A stretch of 64,000 bases of DNA from Mycobacterium paraterrae (GTDB lineage: Bacteria; Actinomycetota; Actinomycetes; Mycobacteriales; Mycobacteriaceae): assembly GCF_022430545.2 (NCBI RefSeq), contig NZ_CP092488.2, positions 3,162,001 to 3,226,000 on the forward strand. Direction: 5' to 3'. A program made the translations under genes and the position numbers. Under the pieces are notes generated by a model. The model had not been told where the DNA came from and did not search any database. It worked only from the letters and a program-made list of their open reading frames with translations. The stretch's first letter is position 1, and each line of letters begins with the position of its first letter. Shown piece by piece: positions 17,293 to 25,045 of the stretch.

Positions 17293-17904
17293 TCAGCTCG
17301 CCGGGGTGCCGGTGAACACGCCCTCGGCCAACCTGAGCCACGCCTCGCGAAACTCTTCGGCGTCGATGTTGCCGGGCGTGTGTCCGATCAGCAGCCGCGC
17401 GATCGGGAGGTATGCCAGCGCGGCCGCCAGCACGGTGGCGGTTGCCTGCGGATCCTGGATCGGCGCGACGCCGGCATCGGTGGCCGCTTGTAACGCTCGA
17501 CCCATTCGCTGGTACGCGGTGGTCGCGACCGTCGACCACACCTCTTCCATCATTTCGCCGAGGGCCTCGGGCTCGCGGAACATGACCCGCAACAGCGGGG
17601 AGTTGTTGTCGATGCTGGCCCAGATCTGTTCTGCGCCGGCACGCAGTGCGCCTTGAACATCGGTGGGTCGTGTGCGGTTGTAGTCGTCGCGCATAGCGCT
17701 CATCTGTTGCATCTGCCGCCGCGCCGCCTCGTGCAACAGCGCCTTCTTGGACGCGAAATGTTTGTAGAGCGCCCCGGACCCGGGGGACAGGCCGCAGGCT
17801 TGCTGGATGTCGGCGATCGACGTGGCGGCATACCCCTGCCGGGCGAAGAGCGCCATGGCCGCGTCCAGCAGACGTTCACGGGTGCTGGCATCAGGCGATG
17901 TCAT
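17293..17904 (-). CDS. TetR family regulator (Rv3405c-like)
   Basis: 203 residues. The helix-turn-helix spans TRERLLDAAMALFARQGYAATSIADIQQACGLS...ALYKHFASKKALL, followed by a TetR_C ligand domain. A TACGGT element 7 nt before the ATG (17912-17917 on this strand) predicts a leaderless transcript. It lies just downstream of the TauD-type dioxygenase gene on the same strand. In M. tuberculosis the equivalent pair is divergent, as I remember it. It probably controls the dioxygenase through the twin operators at 18870-18922. Confidence 0.85.
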   Translation of the reverse strand: MTSPDASTRERLLDAAMALFARQGYAATSIADIQQACGLSPGSGALYKHFASKKALLHEAARRQMQQMSAMRDDYNRTRPTDVQGALRAGAEQIWASIDNNSPLLRVMFREPEALGEMMEEVWSTVATTAYQRMGRALQAATDAGVAPIQDPQATATVLAAALAYLPIARLLIGHTPGNIDAEEFREAWLRLAEGVFTGTPAS

Positions 17905-17956
17905 GGGCGTGACCGTACCTTGAGCCGTCCGACGGCAGTGAGCGAGCTCTCACCCG

Positions 17957-18847
17957 TCAGCTTGCTGAGGCTTGCACTGCCCGCAGCGGCGCACCGCTGA
18001 TCGCCCTGCTGGGTTGGCCGTGAATGTCGACCGGCACGTCACCTTGCACGGTGACGCGGTGCATCAACCGGTATTGATCGTCATAGTCGTCGACGGCCCG
18101 GTGCTGGGTGGCCCGATTGTCCCAGACGGCGACATCGCCGGACTCCCAGTCCCATCGAATGGTGTTCTCCGGCATCGTAATTCGACGTTGTAATAGCTCG
18201 AGCAGAGTCTGCGACTCATAGGTGTCAAGGCCGACGAACCCGCGAACGAAGTCGCCGGCCACCAGGGTGCGCTCACCCGTTTCGGGGTGCACCCGAACGA
18301 CGGGGTGTTCGGTGCGAAAGTCGATCTTTTCGAAACGATCACGGTAGGACTTCTGCTCGTCGGTCTGCATCGCGGCGGGCGGGATGTAGTCGAACCGGTT
18401 GCTGTGCCGCGCCCAGAGATGGTCGGCGAGGTGTTTGAGTGACTCGGGCAATTCCTGGTAGGCCGTAGCGGTGTTGGTCCACAGCGTGGAGCCGCCGTAG
18501 CTCGGCAGCGTGACGGCACGCAGGACCGACGCTGCCGGGTAGTCGGCGACGAACGTGACGTCGGTGTGCCAGCGGTTGGCTTTGCCGAACTCCGAATTGA
18601 TCGGTGTGATCACCGGCATCTTCTCCTGCTGCACTGCGGGATGGGCGATGGGAATGCCAAGCCGCGTGGCGAACGCGTGTTGTGCGGCGTCGTCTAGCTG
18701 ATGCTGGCCGCGAAAGAAGATCACTTTGTGGCCTAACAACGCTTTCCGGATGTCTGCCACGGTGTCGGTATCGAGGTCGCCGGACAGCTCGACCCCGTCG
18801 ATGCGGGCGCCGATGCGACTGCCCAGCCGGGTCACGGTCATGGCCAT
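17957..18847 (-). CDS. TauD/TfdA Fe(II)/2-oxoglutarate dioxygenase (Rv3406-like alkylsulfatase)
   Basis: A 296-residue enzyme. The iron-binding facial triad is visible: HxD in RWHTDVTF and the distal His in NRATQHRAVDDYDD. The 2-oxoglutarate arginine is in YRLMHRVTV. The blocks ITPINSEFGKANRWHTDVTF and PSYGGSTLW closely match Rv3406, which oxidatively removes sulfate from alkyl sulfates to supply sulfur. ATG 18847 has AAAGGA six bases upstream; TTG 18862 and ATG 18841 are alternatives. Two palindromes sit over its promoter. Confidence 0.88.
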   Translation of the reverse strand: MAMTVTRLGSRIGARIDGVELSGDLDTDTVADIRKALLGHKVIFFRGQHQLDDAAQHAFATRLGIPIAHPAVQQEKMPVITPINSEFGKANRWHTDVTFVADYPAASVLRAVTLPSYGGSTLWTNTATAYQELPESLKHLADHLWARHSNRFDYIPPAAMQTDEQKSYRDRFEKIDFRTEHPVVRVHPETGERTLVAGDFVRGFVGLDTYESQTLLELLQRRITMPENTIRWDWESGDVAVWDNRATQHRAVDDYDDQYRLMHRVTVQGDVPVDIHGQPSRAISGAPLRAVQASAS

Positions 18848-18869
18848 GGAGGGTCCTTTCAAACCAGGA

Positions 18870-18922
18870 CTGTAGTCGATTGACTACAGCGTCATGTTAG
18901 CTACTGTAGACACATGACTACA
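18870..18922 (-). promoter_or_regulatory. two TGTAG-N8-CTACA operators at the dioxygenase promoter
   Basis: Site 1 (18870-18889) is a perfect CTGTAGTC-GATT-GACTACAG. Site 2 (18905-18922) keeps TGTAG-N8-CTACA. Between them, on the minus strand, lies TAACAT (18894-18899), a good -10 for the dioxygenase. The two sites therefore bracket the promoter. Their likely ligand is the TetR encoded at 17293-17904. Confidence 0.65.
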
Positions 18923-18970
18923 CTGGCGTCAAGGTCGGTTGTTTCGGTAATGCGCCTCTAGACTGTCCCG

Positions 18971-20530
18971 GTGGAGTCCGCATCGCCTCGTCCCGTGCTG
19001 GTGGTCGATTACGGCGCGCAATACGCGCAGTTGATCGCCCGGCGTGTCCGTGAGGCGCGGGTGTTCTCGGAAGTCATCCCGCACACCGCCTCCGTCGACG
19101 ACATCAAGGCCCACGATCCGCTGGCCGTGGTGCTATCCGGCGGGCCCGCCAGCGTCTATGCCGAGGGTGCGCCGCAACTCGATCCGGCGTTGTTCGACCT
19201 GGGCGTGCCCGTGTTTGGCATCTGCTATGGATTTCAAGCGATGGCTCAGGCCCTCGGCGGTACGGTCGCCCGGACCGGCACCAGCGAATACGGTCGCACG
19301 GAGCTGAATGTGGTTGGGGGAGAGCTGCATTCAGACCTTCCGCAGACTCAGCCGGTGTGGATGAGTCACGGCGACGCCGTCACTTCGGCGCCCGACGGCT
19401 TCGAGGTGATTGCCACCAGCGCCGGCGCCCCGGTGGCCGGGTTCGAGAACAAGGCGCGCCGACTGGCCGGCGTGCAGTACCACCCCGAGGTGCTGCACAG
19501 CCCGCACGGCCAGCAGGTGTTGACACGCTTCCTGCACGAGTTCGCCGGCATCGCCCCGGACTGGACGCCGGCCGGTATCGCCGAGGCGTTGATCGAGCAG
19601 GTGCGAGCTCAGGTCGGCGACGGCTACGCGATCTGCGGGCTGTCCGGCGGAGTGGATTCGGCGGTGGCCGCCGCGCTCGTCCAGCGAGCCATCGGGGACC
19701 GGCTGACGTGTGTCTTCGTCGACCACGGTCTACTTCGCGCGGGCGAGCGCGCCCAAGTGCAGCGGGATTTCGTCGCCGCCACCGGCGCCAATCTGGTCAC
19801 CGTCGACGCCCAGAAGACCTTCCTGGACGCGCTGTCCGGGGTGACCAACCCTGAAGGAAAGCGCAAGATCATCGGTCGGCAGTTCATCCGGGCGTTCGAA
19901 GGCGCGGTGCGAGATGCACTGGGAGACAAGGACACCGACACCGAGTTTCTGGTGCAAGGGACGCTGTATCCCGACGTGGTGGAGTCCGGTGGCGGTAGCG
20001 GTGCGGCCAACATCAAGAGCCATCACAACGTCGGCGGTCTGCCCGACGATCTGAAGTTCATTCTGGTCGAGCCGTTACGGCTACTGTTCAAAGACGAGGT
20101 GCGCGCGGTGGGCCGAGAGTTGGGCCTGCCCGAGGACATTGTTGCGCGCCAGCCATTTCCGGGTCCGGGATTGGCGATCCGCATCGTCGGCGAAGTCACC
20201 GCCGATCGGCTGGACACGCTGCGTCGCGCCGACTCGATTGCGCGCGAGGAGTTGACCTCGGCGGGGTTGGATCAGCAGATCTGGCAGTGCCCAGTGGTGC
20301 TGCTCGCCGACGTTCGGTCGGTGGGAGTGCAGGGTGACGGCCGGACCTACGGGCATCCGATCGTGTTGCGACCGGTGTCCAGCGAGGACGCCATGACCGC
20401 CGACTGGACTCGGGTGCCCTATGACGTGCTGGAGCGAATCTCGACCCGGATCACCAACGAGGTGGCCGAGGTCAACCGCGTGGTGCTCGATGTGACGAGC
20501 AAGCCTCCGGGCACGATCGAGTGGGAATAG
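18971..20530 (+). CDS. guaA: GMP synthase (glutamine-hydrolysing)
   Basis: 519 residues. It aminates XMP to GMP using ATP and glutamine. The N-terminal class I glutaminase has the nucleophile loop GICYGFQ and the His/Glu pair in GVQYHPEV. The ATP-pyrophosphatase P-loop is LSGGVDSAVAAAL. The C-terminal dimerisation/XMP domain ends with the conserved KPPGTIEWE. GTG 18971 is 6 nt after a TAGACT -10 element (18959-18964), so the mRNA is probably leaderless. It diverges from the dioxygenase across a region holding two palindromes, which may touch guaA's -35 area too. Confidence 0.97.
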   Translation: MESASPRPVLVVDYGAQYAQLIARRVREARVFSEVIPHTASVDDIKAHDPLAVVLSGGPASVYAEGAPQLDPALFDLGVPVFGICYGFQAMAQALGGTVARTGTSEYGRTELNVVGGELHSDLPQTQPVWMSHGDAVTSAPDGFEVIATSAGAPVAGFENKARRLAGVQYHPEVLHSPHGQQVLTRFLHEFAGIAPDWTPAGIAEALIEQVRAQVGDGYAICGLSGGVDSAVAAALVQRAIGDRLTCVFVDHGLLRAGERAQVQRDFVAATGANLVTVDAQKTFLDALSGVTNPEGKRKIIGRQFIRAFEGAVRDALGDKDTDTEFLVQGTLYPDVVESGGGSGAANIKSHHNVGGLPDDLKFILVEPLRLLFKDEVRAVGRELGLPEDIVARQPFPGPGLAIRIVGEVTADRLDTLRRADSIAREELTSAGLDQQIWQCPVVLLADVRSVGVQGDGRTYGHPIVLRPVSSEDAMTADWTRVPYDVLERISTRITNEVAEVNRVVLDVTSKPPGTIEWE

Positions 20531-20602
20531 CCTGACGACGATGCAGAGCGCGTAGCGCGATGAGGAGGAGTCGGGCAATCGGGAATAGCCCGACGACGAT
20601 GC
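20523..20602 (+). repeat. MIRU-like element and duplicated guaA end
   Basis: Just after the guaA stop, 20537-20570 carries GACGATGCAGAGCG and a GATGAGGAGGAG end, like the repeat in choD. The 22 bp 20523-20544, including the last guaA codon and TAG, recur at 20581-20602 with a single T/C difference, 58 bp apart. The remaining bases to 20850 hold the imuA' promoter region and no gene. Confidence 0.75.
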
Positions 20603-20798
20603 GCGCCGCCTTGGGCTGGCGTCGACTGTGCAGCTTTTCATCGTTGAAATAGCCACTTTCACACTCACAACCCGCACACCCGATGCTGACCGCGAAGCGG
20701 CGTGTCCATTGACAGCCTGACAGCCGGAGTTTGCTGGCTCGTGCCGGCGAAGGGCATCCGCTTGACCTTGTCGGTGGGTGGGTATTGACTGAAGGTAT

Positions 20799-20814
20799 TC
20801 GAACATGCATTCGA
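20799..20814. promoter_or_regulatory. LexA (SOS) box upstream of imuA'
   Basis: TCGAACATGCATTCGA fits the mycobacterial LexA consensus TCGAAC-N4-GTTCGA with one change. It is 36 bp before ATG 20851. A TTGACT -35-like hexamer lies at 20785-20790. It shares 15 of 16 bases with the dnaE2 box. Confidence 0.85.
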
Positions 20815-20850
20815 ACATCAGCAGTAACACCCGTACCACAGGAGTGGGCC

Positions 20851-21525
20851 ATGACGGCGATGCTTGCCTCCGAAGAGCATCAGCATAACCGCGCTGAGCA
20901 GCTAAAACAGCTGCGCAAACAGATGGCGGCGGTATCCGGGAAGGTCGGCTCACCTCGGCGCGGCCACGCTCATGTAGACGACCTGCTTCCGGAGTCGGAG
21001 GCCAGGCTTCCGGTTCCGCAGTTGTTGGCTGCGGTGTTACCTGATGCGTTGCCACGAGGGGCCGTTGCGGTGCTGACGGGTGCCCGGTCATTGTCGCTGA
21101 GCATGGTGGCGGCGGTGACGGCCGCCGGCGGGAATGTCGCTATCGTCGGCCAGCCGGATGTCGGCCTGCTGGCCGCGACGGAAATGGGTGCCGACCTGAG
21201 CCGGCTGGCGGTGATCCCGGATCCCGGGACCGACCCGGTGGAGGTGGCCGCGGTGCTGATGGACGGCATGGACCTGATCGTGCTTGCGCTGGGTGGGCGA
21301 TCGGTACCGATGACCAGGGCCCGGGCGGTTGTGGCCCGGGCTCAGCAGAAAGGCTGCACCTTGCTGGTCACCGACGGCGACTGGCAGGGTGCGTCGATAC
21401 GGCTCAAGGCTCGAGTTAGCGGTTACGAAACCACTTCGGACGAGCCAGGTTTCGGGCGAATCAACAAGGTACGGCTCGAGGTGTGCGCGGCAGGCCGAGC
21501 GATCAGGCGGGCCCGGGCGGGATGA
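20851..21525 (+). CDS. imuA': ImuA' (RecA-fold mutasome accessory protein)
   Basis: A 224-residue protein with a RecA/SulA-like core: LPRGAVAVLTGARSLSLSMVAAVTAAGG replaces a true P-loop, and GMDLIVLALGG occupies the Walker B position. ImuA' lets ImuB and DnaE2 perform error-prone lesion bypass in mycobacteria. ATG 20851 is chosen because the longer reading frame from 20731 would run through the LexA box. ATGA overlap with imuB (21522-21525) couples the two. Expression is SOS-controlled by the box at 20799-20814. It is equivalent to Rv3395c. Confidence 0.9.
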   Translation: MTAMLASEEHQHNRAEQLKQLRKQMAAVSGKVGSPRRGHAHVDDLLPESEARLPVPQLLAAVLPDALPRGAVAVLTGARSLSLSMVAAVTAAGGNVAIVGQPDVGLLAATEMGADLSRLAVIPDPGTDPVEVAAVLMDGMDLIVLALGGRSVPMTRARAVVARAQQKGCTLLVTDGDWQGASIRLKARVSGYETTSDEPGFGRINKVRLEVCAAGRAIRRARAG

Positions 21526-23117
21526 GCGTGGCTTCCCGGGTATTGGCGATCTGGTGCATGGACTGGCCCGCGGTCGCCGCCGCAGCGGCCGCGGGACTGC
21601 CGGCGACGTCGCCGGTCGCCGTCACGCTGGCCAACCGGGTGATCGCGTGTTCGTCGGCGGCCCGGTCGGTGGGTGTGCGCCGAGGGCTGCGACGACGTGA
21701 GGCATCGGCCCGCTGCCCACAACTGCACGTGGTGGCCGCCGACCCCGAGCGTGACGCCCGCTTTTTTGAGGGGGTTGCCGCAGCGGTGGACGACGTGGTG
21801 CCTCGCGTCGAGGTGTTGCGGCCTGGCCTGGTGGTGTTGCCGGTTCGCGGAGCGGCCCGGTTTTTCGGGTCCGAACAGCAGGTCGCCGAGCGACTGACCG
21901 ATGCGGTGGCCGCGGCTGGCGCCGAGTGCCAGGTCGGAATCGCCGATGAGTTGTCCACCGCGGTTTTCGCCGCCCGTGCGGGCCGGGTCGTGGCGCCGGG
22001 GGAAGACGCCCGGTTTCTGTCGGCGCTGTCCATCCGCCAGCTCGCCACCGAGCCCAGCTTGTCCGGCCCGGGTCGGGCTGACCTTGCAGATCTGTTGTGG
22101 CGGATGGGTATTCGCACTATCGGGCAGTTTGCTGACTTGTCGCGAACGGATGTGGCCTCCCGGTTCGGGGCCGACGCGGTGAGTGCACACCGCTTCGCCC
22201 GGGGCGAGCCGGACCGCGGGCCGTCGGGACGCGAGCCGCCGGTCGAACTCGATGCGGTGCTGCAGTGCGATCCGCCGATCGACCGGGTCGACGCTGCGGC
22301 CTTCGCTGGGCGTTCGCTGGCGAGCGCGTTGCATCAGACGCTGCTGGCCGCCGGGGTGGGCTGCACCCGGTTGGCCGTCCAAGCCGTTACCGCCAATGGT
22401 GAAGAGCTGACTCGGGTTTGGCGTTGCGCCGAGCCGTTGACCGAGGATGCCACCGCCGATCGGGTGCGCTGGCAACTGGACGGCTGGTTGAACACCCGGA
22501 TGGTGGTCGATCGACCCACCGCGCCGGTAGTGCAGTTACGGCTGCGGGCGGTGGAGGTGGTGTCTGCGGGTGCGCTGCAGTTACCGCTGTGGGGCGGCCT
22601 TGGCGAAGAAGATCGGATGCGGGCTCGTCGAGCGCTGGTCCGGGTTCAGGGTCTGCTCGGTCCCGAGGCGGTGCAGGTGCCGACGCTGTCCGGCGGTCGC
22701 GGACCGGCCGAACGCATCACGCTGACACCGCTGGGCGACGAACCGGTGCCGCAAGCCGACCCGAACCGGCCATGGCCCGGCCAGCTTCCGGAACCGTCGC
22801 CGACGGTGCTGCTCGACGATCCGGTGGAATTGTTTGACGCTCAGGGGAATTCGGTCCGAGTGACCAGTCGCGGGTTGTTTTCCGCCGACCCGGCGCGGCT
22901 GACCGCCCGCGGCCGCGACAACCGGTTGCACTGGTGGGCCGGCCCGTGGCCGGTCGACGAACGGTGGTGGGACGACCGGCATGGTGCCGGTCAAAAGGCC
23001 GGTCGGACCGCTCGGGTTCAAGTGCTGCTGGAAGGCGATCGACCGGCCGATCCCGGTACCGCGCTACTGCTCTGCTATCGGCAGCGGCGGTGGTATCTCG
23101 AGGGAATCTACGAGTAA
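21522..23117 (+). CDS. imuB: ImuB, catalytically dead Y-family polymerase adaptor
   Basis: A 531-residue Y-family polymerase homologue. The catalytic acids are missing: the N-terminal site reads AIWCMDWPAVAA, and the usual SIDE motif is replaced by the VVLPVRGAARFFG region. It therefore cannot polymerise and instead acts as a hub. The beta-clamp-binding motif QLPLWG is at residues 353-358. A C-terminal segment binds ImuA' and DnaE2 in the known system. ATG 21522 begins at MSVASRVLAIWCMDWP and overlaps the imuA' stop. It is equivalent to Rv3394c and co-regulated with dnaE2 at 44.5 kb. Confidence 0.93.
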   Translation: MSVASRVLAIWCMDWPAVAAAAAAGLPATSPVAVTLANRVIACSSAARSVGVRRGLRRREASARCPQLHVVAADPERDARFFEGVAAAVDDVVPRVEVLRPGLVVLPVRGAARFFGSEQQVAERLTDAVAAAGAECQVGIADELSTAVFAARAGRVVAPGEDARFLSALSIRQLATEPSLSGPGRADLADLLWRMGIRTIGQFADLSRTDVASRFGADAVSAHRFARGEPDRGPSGREPPVELDAVLQCDPPIDRVDAAAFAGRSLASALHQTLLAAGVGCTRLAVQAVTANGEELTRVWRCAEPLTEDATADRVRWQLDGWLNTRMVVDRPTAPVVQLRLRAVEVVSAGALQLPLWGGLGEEDRMRARRALVRVQGLLGPEAVQVPTLSGGRGPAERITLTPLGDEPVPQADPNRPWPGQLPEPSPTVLLDDPVELFDAQGNSVRVTSRGLFSADPARLTARGRDNRLHWWAGPWPVDERWWDDRHGAGQKAGRTARVQVLLEGDRPADPGTALLLCYRQRRWYLEGIYE

Positions 23118-23193
23118 AAAATGCGCGTCGCCGGTCCGTCACGCCCGGGTACGATCAGGCTCAATCCACCAGCGGCCGAGGGGAAGACGCGTC

Positions 23194-23877
23194 TTGTCTG
23201 ACAGCGAGGACAAACAGCTGCCTATTGGCGAAGACGAACTTACGACCACCGTCGACGACACGCAGCCGACCGTCTGGCAGCGGCTTTCCCTCAAACAGCT
23301 GCGCTGGATGGCCGTTGCCATCGCCCTGGTGGTGACGGCCGCCTTCGGCGGACTGAAGACCGCACATCACGTCGTGCCGATCTCGTTCGGCCAGACATAC
23401 AATGCCGGAGCGCTGCTCGTAACGCCGCACTCGGTCTCGCTCGCCGACCACTGGCCCGCCATGACCCGCCCGTCGCCGGAATGTCAATACTTGGTGTTGA
23501 AGGTGACGATCCAGAACGTCGCGCATGAGTCCGTCCCGTTTCCGCTTCCAAGCGCGTTCGCGGGCAAACCTGAAGATTGTGCCCCACACCCTCGCGCGGA
23601 CGCCGAGTTGTTCGGGCTCAACGGTGTTGCTCATCGATTCGGGGCGACCTTTCGCGGCAGGGAAACGCTTGTCGTTCCGTCCATCGATGCCGGCTTCACC
23701 TATGACTACTCGGTGTTGTGGTTGGTGTCGCGCGCCGAGCTCAGCTACCGGTCCGACGTGACAGTTCACATCCACAAGATGAGCAGATACATCTCCACGT
23801 TCGTACTCGGCCATCGCTGGGCCGGCGACGACGATCATTTCGCCGAGTTGCGGATCCCACACCTGGGGGCGTTATGA
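23194..23877 (+). CDS. single-pass exported protein, unknown (cluster gene 1)
   Basis: A 227-residue protein not recognised. It has an acidic cytosolic N-terminus of about 40 residues, one membrane helix (WMAVAIALVVTAAFGGL) and an outer beta-rich domain with two cysteines (SPECQY, PEDCAP). The pattern ITIQN-like VTIQNVAHESVPFPLPSAF resembles DUF4352-type immunoglobulin-like domains, which is a weak inference. TTG 23194 is chosen for the GAGGGGAAG ribosome site and because earlier starts lie inside imuB. ATGA coupling links it to the next gene. Confidence 0.6.
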   Translation: MSDSEDKQLPIGEDELTTTVDDTQPTVWQRLSLKQLRWMAVAIALVVTAAFGGLKTAHHVVPISFGQTYNAGALLVTPHSVSLADHWPAMTRPSPECQYLVLKVTIQNVAHESVPFPLPSAFAGKPEDCAPHPRADAELFGLNGVAHRFGATFRGRETLVVPSIDAGFTYDYSVLWLVSRAELSYRSDVTVHIHKMSRYISTFVLGHRWAGDDDHFAELRIPHLGAL

Positions 23878-24452
23878 CGCTGCTCAAGCCGCTGTTACCT
23901 ACGGCGCGCGTCGTTCTCGCGACCGTATTGCTGCTCACTGCCGGCGCGATGTGGTCGTTGTTGCCTACGAAGCTGCAGTCGTGGGCCCCGATAGACGTTC
24001 ACGGATCGGTCGGGCAACGTATTGCCGGTCGCGACATCATCGCGACCGTCCAGCGCACCTATCTGGCTCACGAGTTGACTGCCAAAGGGCACGACGGGTT
24101 CAACCGCTTCAGATCAAAAGGCATCTGGCTCGTCATGATGGTCAACTACCAGCCGGTACTGACGCCGCAATCGCCTCGCTTCGAGTTGGTCGCCGACGGT
24201 AACACCTTCAACACCAACCTGTCCGCGCTCAATGAATTGGTGCAGCCAGGCCTCCCGGCGAGCGGCCCGTTGGCCTTCGAGCTGCCGAAGACTCCGACAA
24301 GCGCCACGCTTCGCGTCAGCAACGCACTTCTCGAAAGCAGCATGGCGGAGATGGATTTTCGGCCCCTCGATTCGAGGATCGTCATCGACATGCCGTTGTC
24401 CGGCCTCGTGCCCGCCGTTTCCCTGAATCTCGATGAACTGAGCCACACGTGA
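23874..24452 (+). CDS. single-pass exported protein, unknown (cluster gene 2)
   Basis: A 192-residue protein. An N-terminal hydrophobic helix (ARVVLATVLLLTAGAMWSLL) acts as signal-anchor, followed by an all-beta outer domain (IAGRDIIATVQRTYLAHEL, WLVMMVNYQPVLTPQ, FELVADGNTF). It has the same overall plan as its two neighbours, probably paralogous but highly diverged. It overlaps the previous gene (ATGA) and the next (GTGA), so all three are made together. No function is known. Confidence 0.6.
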   Translation: MTLLKPLLPTARVVLATVLLLTAGAMWSLLPTKLQSWAPIDVHGSVGQRIAGRDIIATVQRTYLAHELTAKGHDGFNRFRSKGIWLVMMVNYQPVLTPQSPRFELVADGNTFNTNLSALNELVQPGLPASGPLAFELPKTPTSATLRVSNALLESSMAEMDFRPLDSRIVIDMPLSGLVPAVSLNLDELSHT

Positions 24453-25045
24453 ACGTGTGGATCCGCCGCAATGGCCGGGCGCTGGTGATCAGCGCCCTCG
24501 TCGTCGTTCTGATCGGGATCACGATCACGCGCCCTGCTTGGCGCGACCATATCGGCTTTCGCGAGCCCAAATACACCGTGCCGTGGGGACATTCGATCAG
24601 CATCGCCGGCACCGACTGGCAACTGTCGTCGACGACACCGCCCACCACCAAGCAGTTGCGGCGGCACCTGTCCATCTTGCCGGCCGACCCGTACGACCTG
24701 CCGCCCAATGCCCGCCTCGCCACCTACCTGCTGCGGAAAACCAAAGACGGTAAGCCGGTTAGCATTCCGGCGGGGTACGACTCGTGCGTCGTGATGGTGA
24801 ACTCGGGCAAGCGGCAATGGACCAAGGCATCCTTTTCGCTGGGCATCACAGAGTGGGAGGTCAACGGCGGTGTCTCCACCATCTGTTCGCCCCGCCACCC
24901 GGAGCCGCTGCTGGTAGCGATCATCGTCCCGAACGACGTCACGCCCACCTCGGTCGACGTCTGGTTTTATCCGCACTCATGGGACAACAAGAAAGAGATC
25001 TCCAAGTCGACCGACCTACTCGTGGTCCGCTTCAACACCGGTTAG
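24449..25045 (+). CDS. single-pass exported protein, unknown (cluster gene 3)
   Basis: A 198-residue protein with a signal-anchor (ALVISALVVVLIGITI) and an outer domain with two cysteines (YDSCVVMVNSG, STICSPRHPE) likely to pair. The theme of a beta-rich domain after one membrane pass matches the two upstream genes. The GTG start overlaps the previous stop. Its 3' end overlaps the convergent polytopic membrane protein gene by 30 bp. Confidence 0.6.
   Translation: MNVWIRRNGRALVISALVVVLIGITITRPAWRDHIGFREPKYTVPWGHSISIAGTDWQLSSTTPPTTKQLRRHLSILPADPYDLPPNARLATYLLRKTKDGKPVSIPAGYDSCVVMVNSGKRQWTKASFSLGITEWEVNGGVSTICSPRHPEPLLVAIIVPNDVTPTSVDVWFYPHSWDNKKEISKSTDLLVVRFNTG

Noticed and set aside
21522..23117. 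Annotating imuB as an active DinB polymerase
   Set aside because: The catalytic acidic residues of Y-family polymerases are absent while the clamp-binding QLPLWG is kept, as in ImuB.
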